Source of the DNA: a virus
Strand: one strand, 5' to 3'
Virus record (IMG/VR): IMGVR_UViG_3300042922_000861
Span: 1 to 44,602 of that record
DNA: 44,602 bases
Positions within the stretch are counted from its first letter, which is position 1. Every line of letters starts with the position of its first letter. Positions 15,495 through 22,486 of the stretch are shown piece by piece. A model generated the notes under the pieces. That model did not search any database. It was not told the origin of the DNA and saw nothing but the letters and a program-made list of their open reading frames with translations. The translations under genes were made by a program, and so were the position numbers.

Positions 15495-16196
15495 ATGAAT
15501 AGTAAAGAATTATTAGAGCAGGCAACTGCCAAGGTTGAGAAAATAAATGATTTATCAAGCAATGTAATCAATGCCGAGAGTGTTCTAGCAGTTATCGGAG
15601 ATGGAAAGGTGTGTTTCTTTACAATTGGTATTGGAACAACGCATTTGACATCAGTTCTTACACCGGAGAAGTTAGAGAAATTAAGAGAAGAGGCTGTTAG
15701 GGAGATTATCTATACCCGAGATGAAAAGGCTGCGGAGTTAGAGAACCTTCTCGGAATCCGCAAACCTACAAGGCTTAATCCGGAATTTGAAAAGGAAGTT
15801 CAGGAGATGGAGCAGTCCTCCAAATCAACCACTGGAACGATTAGTGAAAATAAGGATGTCAGTGGGACGATTGAATCGGATCCAGCCATGGAGAAGCTTA
15901 CCGGCATCCTCCAGAAGGAAGCGGAGAAAACTGAAGCGCCTCATGAAGATAAGTCTTCAGAGAAGTATCCAGCTCCCAAAACGGACAAGCGCAGGAAGTA
16001 TCCGGAGAATATGACCGAAGAAGTTGTTGGCAGAATGTACAGGGATGAAGAAAAATCAATGGCACAGATCGCTGAGCATTTCGGGGTTAAATCTTCCACC
16101 GTAAATAACTTTATTTACTTACATGGACTTAAGCGTACGAGCAAAAAGCAGCCGGAGAAGCAGCCGGAAGAAACGGAGCGTCCCTCGCAAGCCTAG
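15495..16196 (+). CDS. Hypothetical protein with C-terminal HTH
   Basis: This 233-aa protein has three parts: a small N-terminal domain (1-85; SVLAVIGDGKVCFFTIG), a long disordered charged linker (about 100-170), and a C-terminal helix-turn-helix (MAQIAEHFGVKSSTVNNFIYLHGL, about 190-213) with a basic tail. ATGGAGG supplies the ribosome site. It heads the block that ends with the late regulator, and may be a DNA-binding regulator. The linker explains the open alternative frames over it. Confidence 0.65.
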   Translation: MNSKELLEQATAKVEKINDLSSNVINAESVLAVIGDGKVCFFTIGIGTTHLTSVLTPEKLEKLREEAVREIIYTRDEKAAELENLLGIRKPTRLNPEFEKEVQEMEQSSKSTTGTISENKDVSGTIESDPAMEKLTGILQKEAEKTEAPHEDKSSEKYPAPKTDKRRKYPENMTEEVVGRMYRDEEKSMAQIAEHFGVKSSTVNNFIYLHGLKRTSKKQPEKQPEETERPSQA

Positions 16197-16350
16197 CGAT
16201 CCAGAACACTGTGCGGTATGTGGTAAACAGATTACTTTTACCGGAGGAATGAGCAGGGTAAATTATCATTACAAGATATCTCACAAGGGTAAGACAAAAT
16301 ACTTCTGCGGATATGGACACTTACAGGCAGGGAAAATGAGAGGTGATTAA
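16123..16350 (+). CDS. Small zinc-finger protein overlapping the HTH gene
   Basis: This frame overlaps the end of the previous gene by 74 bases. The convincing part is after the overlap: CAVCGKQITFTGG, then YHYKISHKGKTKYFCGYGH, a C2...H/C zinc-finger-like pattern common in small phage proteins. ATG 16123 is the only start in frame and has no clear ribosome site, so it may depend on reinitiation or a frameshift from the preceding gene. Its stop lies inside the start region of the next gene. Confidence 0.55.
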   Translation: MDLSVRAKSSRRSSRKKRSVPRKPSDPEHCAVCGKQITFTGGMSRVNYHYKISHKGKTKYFCGYGHLQAGKMRGD

Positions 16351-16783
16351 TCTGACAGAGAATGAGTTAAGTCAATACCGTAAATTGAAGTGTGAGATAT
16401 CGGACTTGGAGGATCGGATAAACAAGCTTTTGGATAAAGAGCTTGCAACCTGCCACAGCAAAGTTAGCGGATCATCTAAACACTTCCCGTACATTGAATT
16501 TCATATGGATGTGGTGATCGAGGATCCTGGTGAAGTTTCTGATCGGGATCAGCTGATAGATTTGTACCGTAGAAGGCAGTCGGCAGCCAGGGCAGCTGTC
16601 CTGCAGATAGAGAGGTTTATCAGTGAAATTCCGGAAAGCGAGTTGAGGATGATATTCCAATACCGATACATAGATGGTAAGAAATTGAGAGAAATCGGAG
16701 AGTTGATGAATAGTGATCGGAGCGTCATTGGGAAAAGAATTAACAGATTTTTAAATTTGCCCCCATTTCCCCAAAATCTCTGA
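16343..16783 (+). CDS. ArpU/RinA-like late transcription regulator (sigma-70 region 4 type)
   Basis: This 146-aa protein has an N-terminal coiled coil and a C-terminal sigma-4-like HTH: SELRMIFQYRYIDGKKLREIGELMNSDRSVIGKRINRF. Proteins of this size and place (ArpU, RinA, DUF1492) switch on the late operon in Firmicutes phages. The first start is GTG 16343, but AGGTGAT (16341-16347) is spaced for CTG 16352, as in the DUF927 gene. The cargo island separates it from its probable target, the terminase promoter. Confidence 0.78.
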   Translation: MINLTENELSQYRKLKCEISDLEDRINKLLDKELATCHSKVSGSSKHFPYIEFHMDVVIEDPGEVSDRDQLIDLYRRRQSAARAAVLQIERFISEIPESELRMIFQYRYIDGKKLREIGELMNSDRSVIGKRINRFLNLPPFPQNL

Positions 16784-16901
16784 TAAAATTTATAATTGAG
16801 AAGGTTGCCAATAGGTGACCTCCTGCAGCTGGTAAGTGTCAAAGCTTACTGGCTGATTCCCCTCACTCCCCCGAGGGTCCCTCATACAGATCCATAATAA
16901 G

Positions 16902-16941
16902 AAAAGGCATTCAGTTTCATTTGAGTGCCTTTTGTATTTTT
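16902..16941 (+). terminator. Terminator after the late regulator
   Basis: AAAAGGCA (16903-ff.) pairs with TGCCTTTT (16926-16933) around an imperfect stem and is followed by GTATTTTTAT. The preceding 118 bases (16784-16901) hold no gene; they include a C/G-rich stretch near 16850-16885 without clear structure. Confidence 0.7.
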
Positions 16942-16952
16942 ATGTAAATATA

Positions 16953-16981
16953 TTGACAAACATATGTTTGTGGAATATAAT
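16953..16981 (+). promoter_or_regulatory. Consensus promoter with overlapping palindromic operator
   Basis: TTGACA (16953-16958), a 17-bp spacer and TATAAT (16976-16981) match sigma-A consensus at all 12 positions. A perfect palindrome ACAAACAT-ATGTTTGT (16956-16971) overlaps the -35 and spacer. The core CAAACATATGTTTG differs symmetrically by one base per arm from the Bacillus LexA box CGAAC-N4-GTTCG, so a LexA-like repressor is possible. Confidence 0.8.
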
Positions 16982-17010
16982 GGATAAAAAGGTCGACGGA
17001 GGGTTTATGA

Positions 17011-17511
17011 ATGAAAAAAGGTAATCATGCGATAAAGGCAGTTAGGTATACATTAAAATCATTATATCCACAAGGACACCTTGGTTTTAGAATAGAGGTA
17101 GGAGAGACATATCATTCAGAAGAAGGGTACAGCGTTTGTGATTCAATTCCAGCAACATTTAAGTACTATCCGTATCCTGCATTAACCAGGTATCTTGAAG
17201 TTGAATTATTATCTGACGCAGAAAAAATTGAGGAACACTCATACAAAGTGAAAGATATTAAAGTACTTAGAGTAATTTCTGTAAAAGAGTTGGAACAGGA
17301 TCCAGATATAGTCGAGTATTGGAATGAATGGAATAATCAAGAGAAAAAGAAAGAGTTAATGGAATTTTTGCAAAAAGAAAGCGCTGAAATTTCAAAAAGA
17401 AAGGATACAAGAGTAAAAAAAATACGGCTAATCGCTTTAATACCATTGATTTTATTAGCTTTATATGCAGTGGTACCTATGTTATTAGCATATTTCGGAA
17501 TTATTAAATAA
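17011..17511 (+). CDS. C-terminally membrane-anchored protein with DUF7666-like domain
   Basis: This 166-aa protein has an N-terminal beta-rich domain (about 8-95; GFRIEVGETYHSEEG, FKYYPYP, RYLEVELL, VLRVISVKEL) whose order of strands resembles DUF7666-type domains. A charged helix and one C-terminal TM segment (LIALIPLILLALYAVVPMLL) follow. GGAGGG precedes ATG. The gene has its own consensus promoter and is the first of the cargo island. Base composition is more AT-rich than the flanking phage genes. Function is unknown. Confidence 0.65.
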   Translation: MKKGNHAIKAVRYTLKSLYPQGHLGFRIEVGETYHSEEGYSVCDSIPATFKYYPYPALTRYLEVELLSDAEKIEEHSYKVKDIKVLRVISVKELEQDPDIVEYWNEWNNQEKKKELMEFLQKESAEISKRKDTRVKKIRLIALIPLILLALYAVVPMLLAYFGIIK

Positions 17512-17567
17512 TAAAGAGAACATCAAGAACCATTAATTTCAATAAGGGGCATATATTATTGTATTTA

Positions 17568-17596
17568 TTGCAAATGCTGTTAAAATGTGGTAGTAC
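17568..17596 (+). promoter_or_regulatory. Repeated cargo promoter, copy 1
   Basis: TTGCAA, a 17-bp spacer and TAGTAC, with an extended -10 TG, lie in a conserved block that continues TTGGGTAAAAGGGG. The same block occurs at 17897 and 19974 before other cargo genes. This copy serves the 77-aa zinc protein. Confidence 0.7.
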
Positions 17597-17619
17597 TTGG
17601 GTAAAAGGGGAATTGCTTA

Positions 17620-17853
17620 ATGATAAACAAGCAAATACACGGAAATAATAAATGTTGGTATTGTAACAAGGATGTTAGATGGTCTACAATACCGCAAGGG
17701 CTTCCAGGACAGGCAGTTTGCTATGATAAACCCGAAACCGTAGCAGATGCAGTCGCAGTAGGAAAAAACGAAGATGGGACAGTCCAATTCGAAATAGTGT
17801 GTACATGTAATAACTGCAGAACAAAAAACGTATTTAAAACGAATTTTAAGTGA
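17620..17853 (+). CDS. Small zinc-binding protein (77 aa), cargo gene
   Basis: This protein has two CxxC knuckles, CWYC near residue 12 and CTCNNC near residue 61, forming a probable zinc ribbon around a valine-rich core. Translation starts at ATG with AAAAGGGG upstream. It forms a complete promoter-gene-terminator unit. No family is recognised. Confidence 0.65.
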   Translation: MINKQIHGNNKCWYCNKDVRWSTIPQGLPGQAVCYDKPETVADAVAVGKNEDGTVQFEIVCTCNNCRTKNVFKTNFK

Positions 17854-17862
17854 CATTGAATT

Positions 17863-17884
17863 GCATCATTCGAGGTGCTTTTCT
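17863..17884 (+). terminator. Cargo terminator (GCATC/GGTGC)
   Basis: GCATC (17863-17867) pairs with GGTGC (17874-17878) across a 6-nt loop and is followed by TTTTCTT. Related GCATCC...GGGTGCTTTTCTC terminators close the next units. Confidence 0.6.
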
Positions 17885-17896
17885 TGTAACCTCCTA

Positions 17897-17925
17897 TTGC
17901 AAATACTGTCAGAAAGTGGTAGTAT
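17897..17925 (+). promoter_or_regulatory. Repeated cargo promoter, copy 2
   Basis: TTGCAA (17897-17902), a 17-bp spacer and TAGTAT (17920-17925), with TGG before the -10. The surrounding block CTCCTATTGCAAAT...GTGGTAGTATTTGGGT is almost identical to copy 3. Confidence 0.72.
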
Positions 17926-17950
17926 TTGGGTGAAAGGAGAGTGATAACGC

Positions 17951-18244
17951 ATGGGTGATGATATTGAAAACAAGGTGATAAACGTAACAGCTTCTGAATT
18001 GGAAGAACAAATCTTTGATAAAGAAGGTGTAAGGGTAGTAATTAGAGCGGGTAAAGATACTAAATTTCCGCCTTACAACTATAAGAATAAAGCAAGCGCC
18101 TCAATGAGTAAGACTTCATGGTATATGAGCAGAGTAAAACCATTGTTAGGTGAATTTGAAGGTGAAGTAGTTGATGGTCATGGCGAAATGCCACACGGTA
18201 GAACCCAGATGATTAAAATGAGAGACAGTTATCAAAAAGATTAA
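17951..18244 (+). CDS. Hypothetical cargo protein (97 aa)
   Basis: This soluble 97-aa protein has an acidic N-terminal helix region (ASELEEQIFDKEGVRVVI) and a basic C-terminal half. GAAAGGAGAG lies before ATG. It sits in its own repeated-promoter/terminator unit. No motif or family is recognised. Confidence 0.6.
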   Translation: MGDDIENKVINVTASELEEQIFDKEGVRVVIRAGKDTKFPPYNYKNKASASMSKTSWYMSRVKPLLGEFEGEVVDGHGEMPHGRTQMIKMRDSYQKD

Positions 18245-18268
18245 TCCTTAAGCATTATATAGTTACTA

Positions 18269-18292
18269 AAAAGCATCCATGGGGGTGCTTTT
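18269..18292 (+). terminator. Cargo terminator (GCATCC-atgg-GGGTGC)
   Basis: The stem GCATCC (18273-18278)/GGGTGC (18283-18288) is flanked by an A-run before and TTTTCT after. It isolates the 97-aa gene from the following operon. Confidence 0.75.
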
Positions 18293-18334
18293 CTCATGTA
18301 CAGATAAATGCTGTATGATAGATAAATATTCCTA

Positions 18335-18363
18335 TTGATATTAGAACAAATGTTCTATATAAT
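18335..18363 (+). promoter_or_regulatory. Promoter with embedded LexA-like box
   Basis: TTGATA (18335-18340), a 17-bp spacer and TATAAT (18358-18363). The spacer is filled by TAGAACA-AA-TGTTCTA (18342-18357), whose core GAAC-AAAT-GTTC fits the Firmicutes LexA/DinR pattern GAAC-N4-GTTC. A repressor there would cover the promoter, so the two-gene operon downstream is probably induced by DNA damage. Confidence 0.75.
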
Positions 18364-18471
18364 AAGTTTACCAGATAATAGCATGAAATGTCATATTTTA
18401 CCCTTTATATTGAAGAATATTTCAAGTTGATGTATAATGATGGAAATTACTTTATACCAAGGAGGGAAAAT

Positions 18472-19362
18472 ATGCAAAGAACAGTGTATGCATATGATTT
18501 GAAATTTAATGCTTCAAAAAATTCGAAGGCAAAGAAAGTAAAATCATATGAAGAAGATCTAGGTTCTATATTGAGTGCAGTAAAGGGTAGAGCTAAAGGA
18601 AAAAAATCAATGGATTTTAAAGACTCAAAAAAAATTCTTTACCTTGATGATTATGCATATGATAGTAGTAAATGCTTGTTTAAATTAATTTTTATCTCAG
18701 CAAAATATGCTACTCGAAGAAAAGTCATTAATACTATTACATTTGCTGATAGAGGAATATTAAAAGAAAAACCTGATGGTGATGTGGAAAAAAATCATGT
18801 TTTAATTAGATTTAACGAAAATAATAGAGCGGTAGCTTTATATGAGAGCAATAGGGATGGAATAAGCTTTCCTAAAATTATGGCTTATATAGAAGAATAT
18901 ATTGAGAAAGCTCATAAGAAAAAACATGAAGTAGTATTATATAAAATTCGTCACGAAAACATTGTTTCAAGAGACTTCTTAAAGGCATTAGAAAAAGTTA
19001 AAAGGATAAAGGCTGTTACCTTAACAGTTGATCAAGAGGAGGTCGGAGTATCCGATTATAAGCGCTTTTCTGGAAGAAATGATATATCTAATGATGTAGA
19101 CATTGTATTAAAGCCAGCGGCAAAGGGAGCCAGTATTTTTGGTGATACTGTACAGGAATTCTATAATATGTATAAAAACCAATCAATGCCAATTAAGCGA
19201 ATTACAATTGACGGAGATAGGGAAAATAAAAATCCATTAACATTTGATACTGAAAAAATGAAAGAAAAGAACACGATTAATGTGCAGGAAGAGTTTATAA
19301 CAGGAGAAGCAGACACGAAGGATATGTTTGCGCAATTGGAAGACTTGTTAAAATATTATTAG
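18472..19362 (+). CDS. Soluble cargo protein of a two-gene operon (candidate exclusion protein A)
   Basis: This 296-aa soluble protein is rich in lysine, with a two-domain look: about 1-110 (YAYDLKFNASKNSKAKK...) and 115-296 (LIRFNENNRAVALYESN, GISFPKIMAYIEEY). I do not recognise the family. The frame opens at 18388, but AAGGAGG at 18460-18466 selects ATG 18472, about 110 bp after the promoter. The soluble plus four-TM pair recalls lambda RexA-RexB and Kiwa KwaA-KwaB in layout only. It has low GC relative to neighbours and lies behind a LexA-like box. Confidence 0.7.
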   Translation: MQRTVYAYDLKFNASKNSKAKKVKSYEEDLGSILSAVKGRAKGKKSMDFKDSKKILYLDDYAYDSSKCLFKLIFISAKYATRRKVINTITFADRGILKEKPDGDVEKNHVLIRFNENNRAVALYESNRDGISFPKIMAYIEEYIEKAHKKKHEVVLYKIRHENIVSRDFLKALEKVKRIKAVTLTVDQEEVGVSDYKRFSGRNDISNDVDIVLKPAAKGASIFGDTVQEFYNMYKNQSMPIKRITIDGDRENKNPLTFDTEKMKEKNTINVQEEFITGEADTKDMFAQLEDLLKYY

Positions 19363-19378
19363 AATTAGGAGTGATAAA

Positions 19379-19933
19379 ATGAAGAAATCCATCAAGGAAA
19401 TATTCAATCCGGTATCTGACTTTTATTCGATGAGGCATAGACGTAAAAACGAAGCTATATTTTTTGTGATCTGCCCGATATTAGTTGCTGGATCTTTCTT
19501 GGTGTTAGATCATTTTTTAAAAGCAACACGAAGCTTTGAGTTAGACTCCTTTGTTAATGATATTATTAATCAACTTATAACTGTACTGGCTTTATTTGTA
19601 AGTTTTAGTTTAGCTTATTTATCCATCATAACAACCAGCAGTAGTAAGAATGTTGACGGATTGAAAGAAACTCCTTCAAGTGTTTATATTTTAAATGGCA
19701 GTAATGAGTATTGTTCACTGTATCAAGTTTTAGTATCAGAAATAACTTACACATTATTTTTTGATATCTTTTTCTTGTTTTTAGTTTTTATTGAAAAATT
19801 CGTTATTTATGTTAGTAACGATACTATCATAAAGTATATTATTGCGACTGATATTGCATTATTTACACATGTTCTTATATTGATGTTAGTATCTATAAAA
19901 AATATTTACTTCTCATTTTGGAGATCGGAATAG
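19379..19933 (+). CDS. Four-segment membrane protein of the two-gene operon (candidate exclusion protein B)
   Basis: This 184-aa protein has about four hydrophobic segments: FFVICPILVAGSFLVLDHFL, LITVLALFVSFSLAYLSIIT, a third around residues 122-142 (FFDIFFLFLVFIEKF) and a fourth near 152-173 (IATDIALFTHVLILMLVSI). The N-terminus is basic, so it is probably cytoplasmic. It starts 16 bp after its partner, with TTAGGAG, and is followed by a terminator; the two genes therefore form a closed operon. Membrane partners of phage-exclusion systems have similar size and topology. Confidence 0.7.
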   Translation: MKKSIKEIFNPVSDFYSMRHRRKNEAIFFVICPILVAGSFLVLDHFLKATRSFELDSFVNDIINQLITVLALFVSFSLAYLSIITTSSSKNVDGLKETPSSVYILNGSNEYCSLYQVLVSEITYTLFFDIFFLFLVFIEKFVIYVSNDTIIKYIIATDIALFTHVLILMLVSIKNIYFSFWRSE

Positions 19934-19938
19934 ATTAG

Positions 19939-19961
19939 AGCATCCTTCGGGGTGCTTTTCT
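19939..19961 (+). terminator. Cargo terminator with UUCG loop
   Basis: GCATCC (19940-19945), loop TTCG, GGGTGC (19950-19955), then TTTTC. It closes the two-gene operon. Confidence 0.85.
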
Positions 19962-19973
19962 CATATCCTCCTA

Positions 19974-20002
19974 TTGCAAATTCTGTAAAATAGTGGTAGT
20001 AT
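19974..20002 (+). promoter_or_regulatory. Repeated cargo promoter, copy 3
   Basis: TTGCAA (19974-19979), a 17-bp spacer and TAGTAT (19997-20002), within the same conserved block as at 17897. It drives the 133-aa gene. Confidence 0.72.
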
Positions 20003-20024
20003 TTGGGTAAAAGGGGGTGCTGAA

Positions 20025-20426
20025 ATGAGCAGTAATGAGATGATTATCACAATTGTTGCGGCTTTATTATCTGGAGTTGTAGCAACTATAGTTAGTAATA
20101 TCTATTACACTAACCAAAGAATGAAACAGAAAAGAATTGATTTACTAGATGATATCTTTGGGTACAGATATCAAATGACCGACAGTTATTCTGGTGCGGC
20201 AAACGATATAATTCGAGCTATTAATCGAATACCTATAGTTTACGCAAAAAGCAAAGATGTAATGAGTGCATTCAATGAATATAATCAGTCTGTTATTAGT
20301 GGAACTCAGGTAGATGATAAGTTAATTACGCTGTACAAGAAAATGTGTTTCGATGCAAAAATAGACAGTAATGGATGGAATGATAGTTATATAAAGAGCG
20401 TAATCTTATCAAAGAACTTAAAATAG
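20025..20426 (+). CDS. N-terminally anchored cargo protein (DUF6680-like)
   Basis: This 133-aa protein has one N-terminal TM segment (IIITIVAALLSGVVATIVSNIY) followed by a basic stretch, placing the rest in the cytoplasm. The cytosolic helical part (RIDLLDDIFGYRYQMTD, SAFNEYNQS) is reminiscent of DUF6680-type proteins; this is a weak resemblance. AAGGGGGTG lies before ATG. The unit has its own promoter and terminator. Confidence 0.6.
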   Translation: MSSNEMIITIVAALLSGVVATIVSNIYYTNQRMKQKRIDLLDDIFGYRYQMTDSYSGAANDIIRAINRIPIVYAKSKDVMSAFNEYNQSVISGTQVDDKLITLYKKMCFDAKIDSNGWNDSYIKSVILSKNLK

Positions 20427-20437
20427 GTTATAAACTT

Positions 20438-20467
20438 AAAAGCACTTTCTTCAGTAGGTGCTTTTTT
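20438..20467 (+). terminator. Terminator ending the cargo island
   Basis: AAAAGCAC (20438-20445) pairs with GTGCTTTT (20458-20465) and runs into TTTTTT. It separates the cargo from the terminase genes. Confidence 0.8.
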
Positions 20468-20500
20468 CATACTCAAAACGACGAATAGAGGTGGTGATCA

Positions 20501-21211
20501 GTGGCACGAAGCCCAGATGAAAGATATAGCGAGGCATTAAAGCTTTTCCAGTCCGGAAAGAAATTAATTGAAATAGCTAATCAATTAAATCTCCCCGAAG
20601 GCACTGTTCGCCGTTGGAAGAGTACTCATGAATGGGATAGCGAACGCTCGGATAAGAAAAGCGAACGTTCGCATAAGAATAAAGGCGGTCAGCCAGGTAA
20701 TAAAAATGCAACGGGGCCACCGGAGAATAAGAACGCTGAGAAGTACGGCTTTTTTTCGAAGTACCTTCCGGAGGAAACAAAGGAGATATTTGAAGCTGTA
20801 GCAAAAGCGATCCCCCTAGACCTACTTTGGCATCAGATCCAACTTGCATATGCTGCCATTATTAGAGCGCAGCGTATCTCCTATGTTAAGGATCAGAAAG
20901 ACATGTCCAAGACTAAGATACAAAAGAAAGATGGAGACACTATCACTGAGGAACGCTGGGAAATACAATTTGCTTGGGACAAGCAAGCAAACTTCATGAA
21001 AGCACAAGCTAGAGCCCAGGGTGAGTTAAGATCTATGATTAAGCAATATGATGAAATGCTACACCACAATTGGGATTTGGCAACCGAAGAGCAGAAGATC
21101 CGTATCGCTGCATTAAAAGCAAAGGCTCAACTTAATGATAATGGTCCGTTAGAAGATGATGGCTTCATCGAAGCGCTGCAGGGAAAGGTTGATGAGATAT
21201 GGCAGGATTGA
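20501..21211 (+). CDS. terS: Terminase small subunit
   Basis: This 236-aa protein begins with an HTH (KLIEIANQLNLPEGTVRRWKSTHEW, about 26-50), followed by the GGQPGNKNATGPPENKNAEKYG linker region typical of PBSX-type small terminases, and a helical oligomerisation domain. It binds the packaging site and hands DNA to the large subunit. The start is GTG behind GAGGTGGTG. It overlaps terL by 13 bases. Any pac/cos site is not obvious. Confidence 0.92.
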   Translation: MARSPDERYSEALKLFQSGKKLIEIANQLNLPEGTVRRWKSTHEWDSERSDKKSERSHKNKGGQPGNKNATGPPENKNAEKYGFFSKYLPEETKEIFEAVAKAIPLDLLWHQIQLAYAAIIRAQRISYVKDQKDMSKTKIQKKDGDTITEERWEIQFAWDKQANFMKAQARAQGELRSMIKQYDEMLHHNWDLATEEQKIRIAALKAKAQLNDNGPLEDDGFIEALQGKVDEIWQD

Positions 21212-22476
21212 TAAGACGTGCTATATTTAAGTTCAAGGAATTCTCATGTAAGCAGCTCAAGGTATTAACCTGGTGGCTACCGAATTCTCCTATGAGTGAT
21301 AATGACGGTATCATAGCCGATGGAGCGATCCGATCTGGCAAAACATTATCAATGTCGTTATCATATGTTATTTGGGCAATGACCACATTCACTGATCAGA
21401 ACTTTGGTATGTGTGGTAAGACCATAGGATCCTTCCGCAGGAATGTATTATTTCTCCTGAAGCTAATGCTTAGAGCTAGAGGTTACGGAGTAGCTGATCA
21501 CAGAGCTGACAACCTCCTTGTAGTTACTCGAGGAGATATAACAAATTACTTTTATATATTTGGTGGTAAAGATGAGCGGTCACAAGATCTGATACAGGGT
21601 ATCACTCTTGCAGGCTGCTTTTTTGATGAAGTAGCACTGATGCCGGAATCCTTCGTTAACCAGGCAACCGGTCGATGTTCCGTTGACGGATCAAAATTCT
21701 GGTTCAACTGTAACCCGGATGGACCTTATCATTGGTTTAAAATCAACTGGATAGATAAAATAATTGAAAAGAACTTATTATATCTACATTTCACCATGGA
21801 TGATAACCTGAGCCTCTCTGAGAAGATTAAAGCTAGATACAAATCCATGTATTATGGAGTGTTCTATCAGCGCTACATATTGGGATTATGGGTAGTTGCT
21901 GAAGGTGTTATTTATGATATGTTCGATAAAGTTAAGCATACTATTGATAAGTTGGTTGACCTGATCACAGATTCCTATTATGTCAGCATTGACTACGGTA
22001 CCCAAAACGCAACAGTGTTCCTTTTGTGGTGTAAGAATAAAGCTGGCCAATGGGTATGTATAAAAGAATATTATTACTCCGGCAGGGATGAGACGGAGCA
22101 AAAGACCGATGGAGAGTATGCGGATGACCTAAAAGACTTTCTGGGAAATATAAAGCCCAAGGCTATCATAGTAGATCCAAGTGCAGCGTCTTTTATCGCA
22201 GAGCTGAGAAAGCGCTGTTATAGCATTAAGAAAGCTAAGAATGAGGTTTTGGATGGTATTCGATATGTGGCTTCGTTACTAAACCAGGAACTGATAGTAT
22301 TCTCGACTGAATGCAAAAATACAATTTTGGAGTTCAATTCTTATATTTGGGATATTAAGGCTTCTGAACGTGGTGATGACAAGCCATTCAAGCAGCACGA
22401 TCATGCAATGGATGCAGTCAGGTATTTCTGTTACACAATAATTTTCAAAGGCAACAGCATATCCGTTTTTAAGTGA
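21199..22476 (+). CDS. terL: Terminase large subunit (PBSX XtmB family)
   Basis: This 425-aa packaging motor has Walker A GAIRSGKT (42-49), Walker B CFFDEV (about 140-145), and RNase-H-like nuclease acids beginning with YVSIDYGT (Asp265) and ending near HDHAMDAVRYF. It is full length for the XtmB group. It translocates DNA into the prohead with the portal. Confidence 0.97.
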   Translation: MAGLIRRAIFKFKEFSCKQLKVLTWWLPNSPMSDNDGIIADGAIRSGKTLSMSLSYVIWAMTTFTDQNFGMCGKTIGSFRRNVLFLLKLMLRARGYGVADHRADNLLVVTRGDITNYFYIFGGKDERSQDLIQGITLAGCFFDEVALMPESFVNQATGRCSVDGSKFWFNCNPDGPYHWFKINWIDKIIEKNLLYLHFTMDDNLSLSEKIKARYKSMYYGVFYQRYILGLWVVAEGVIYDMFDKVKHTIDKLVDLITDSYYVSIDYGTQNATVFLLWCKNKAGQWVCIKEYYYSGRDETEQKTDGEYADDLKDFLGNIKPKAIIVDPSAASFIAELRKRCYSIKKAKNEVLDGIRYVASLLNQELIVFSTECKNTILEFNSYIWDIKASERGDDKPFKQHDHAMDAVRYFCYTIIFKGNSISVFK

Positions 22477-22486
22477 GGTGAGAACG

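Noticed and set aside
16784-16901. cos site or structured RNA in the C/G-rich stretch after the late regulator
   Set aside because: Small terminase is 3.6 kb away and no clear dyad or covarying structure can be seen by eye.
18472-19933. Assignment as Kiwa or RexAB
   Set aside because: Only gene layout and topology match; I cannot see the diagnostic sequence features of KwaB (DUF4868) or RexA.
20636-20690. GCGAACGTTCGC-like palindrome as a LexA box
   Set aside because: It lies inside the small-terminase coding region and lacks the 4-bp centre between GAAC and GTTC.
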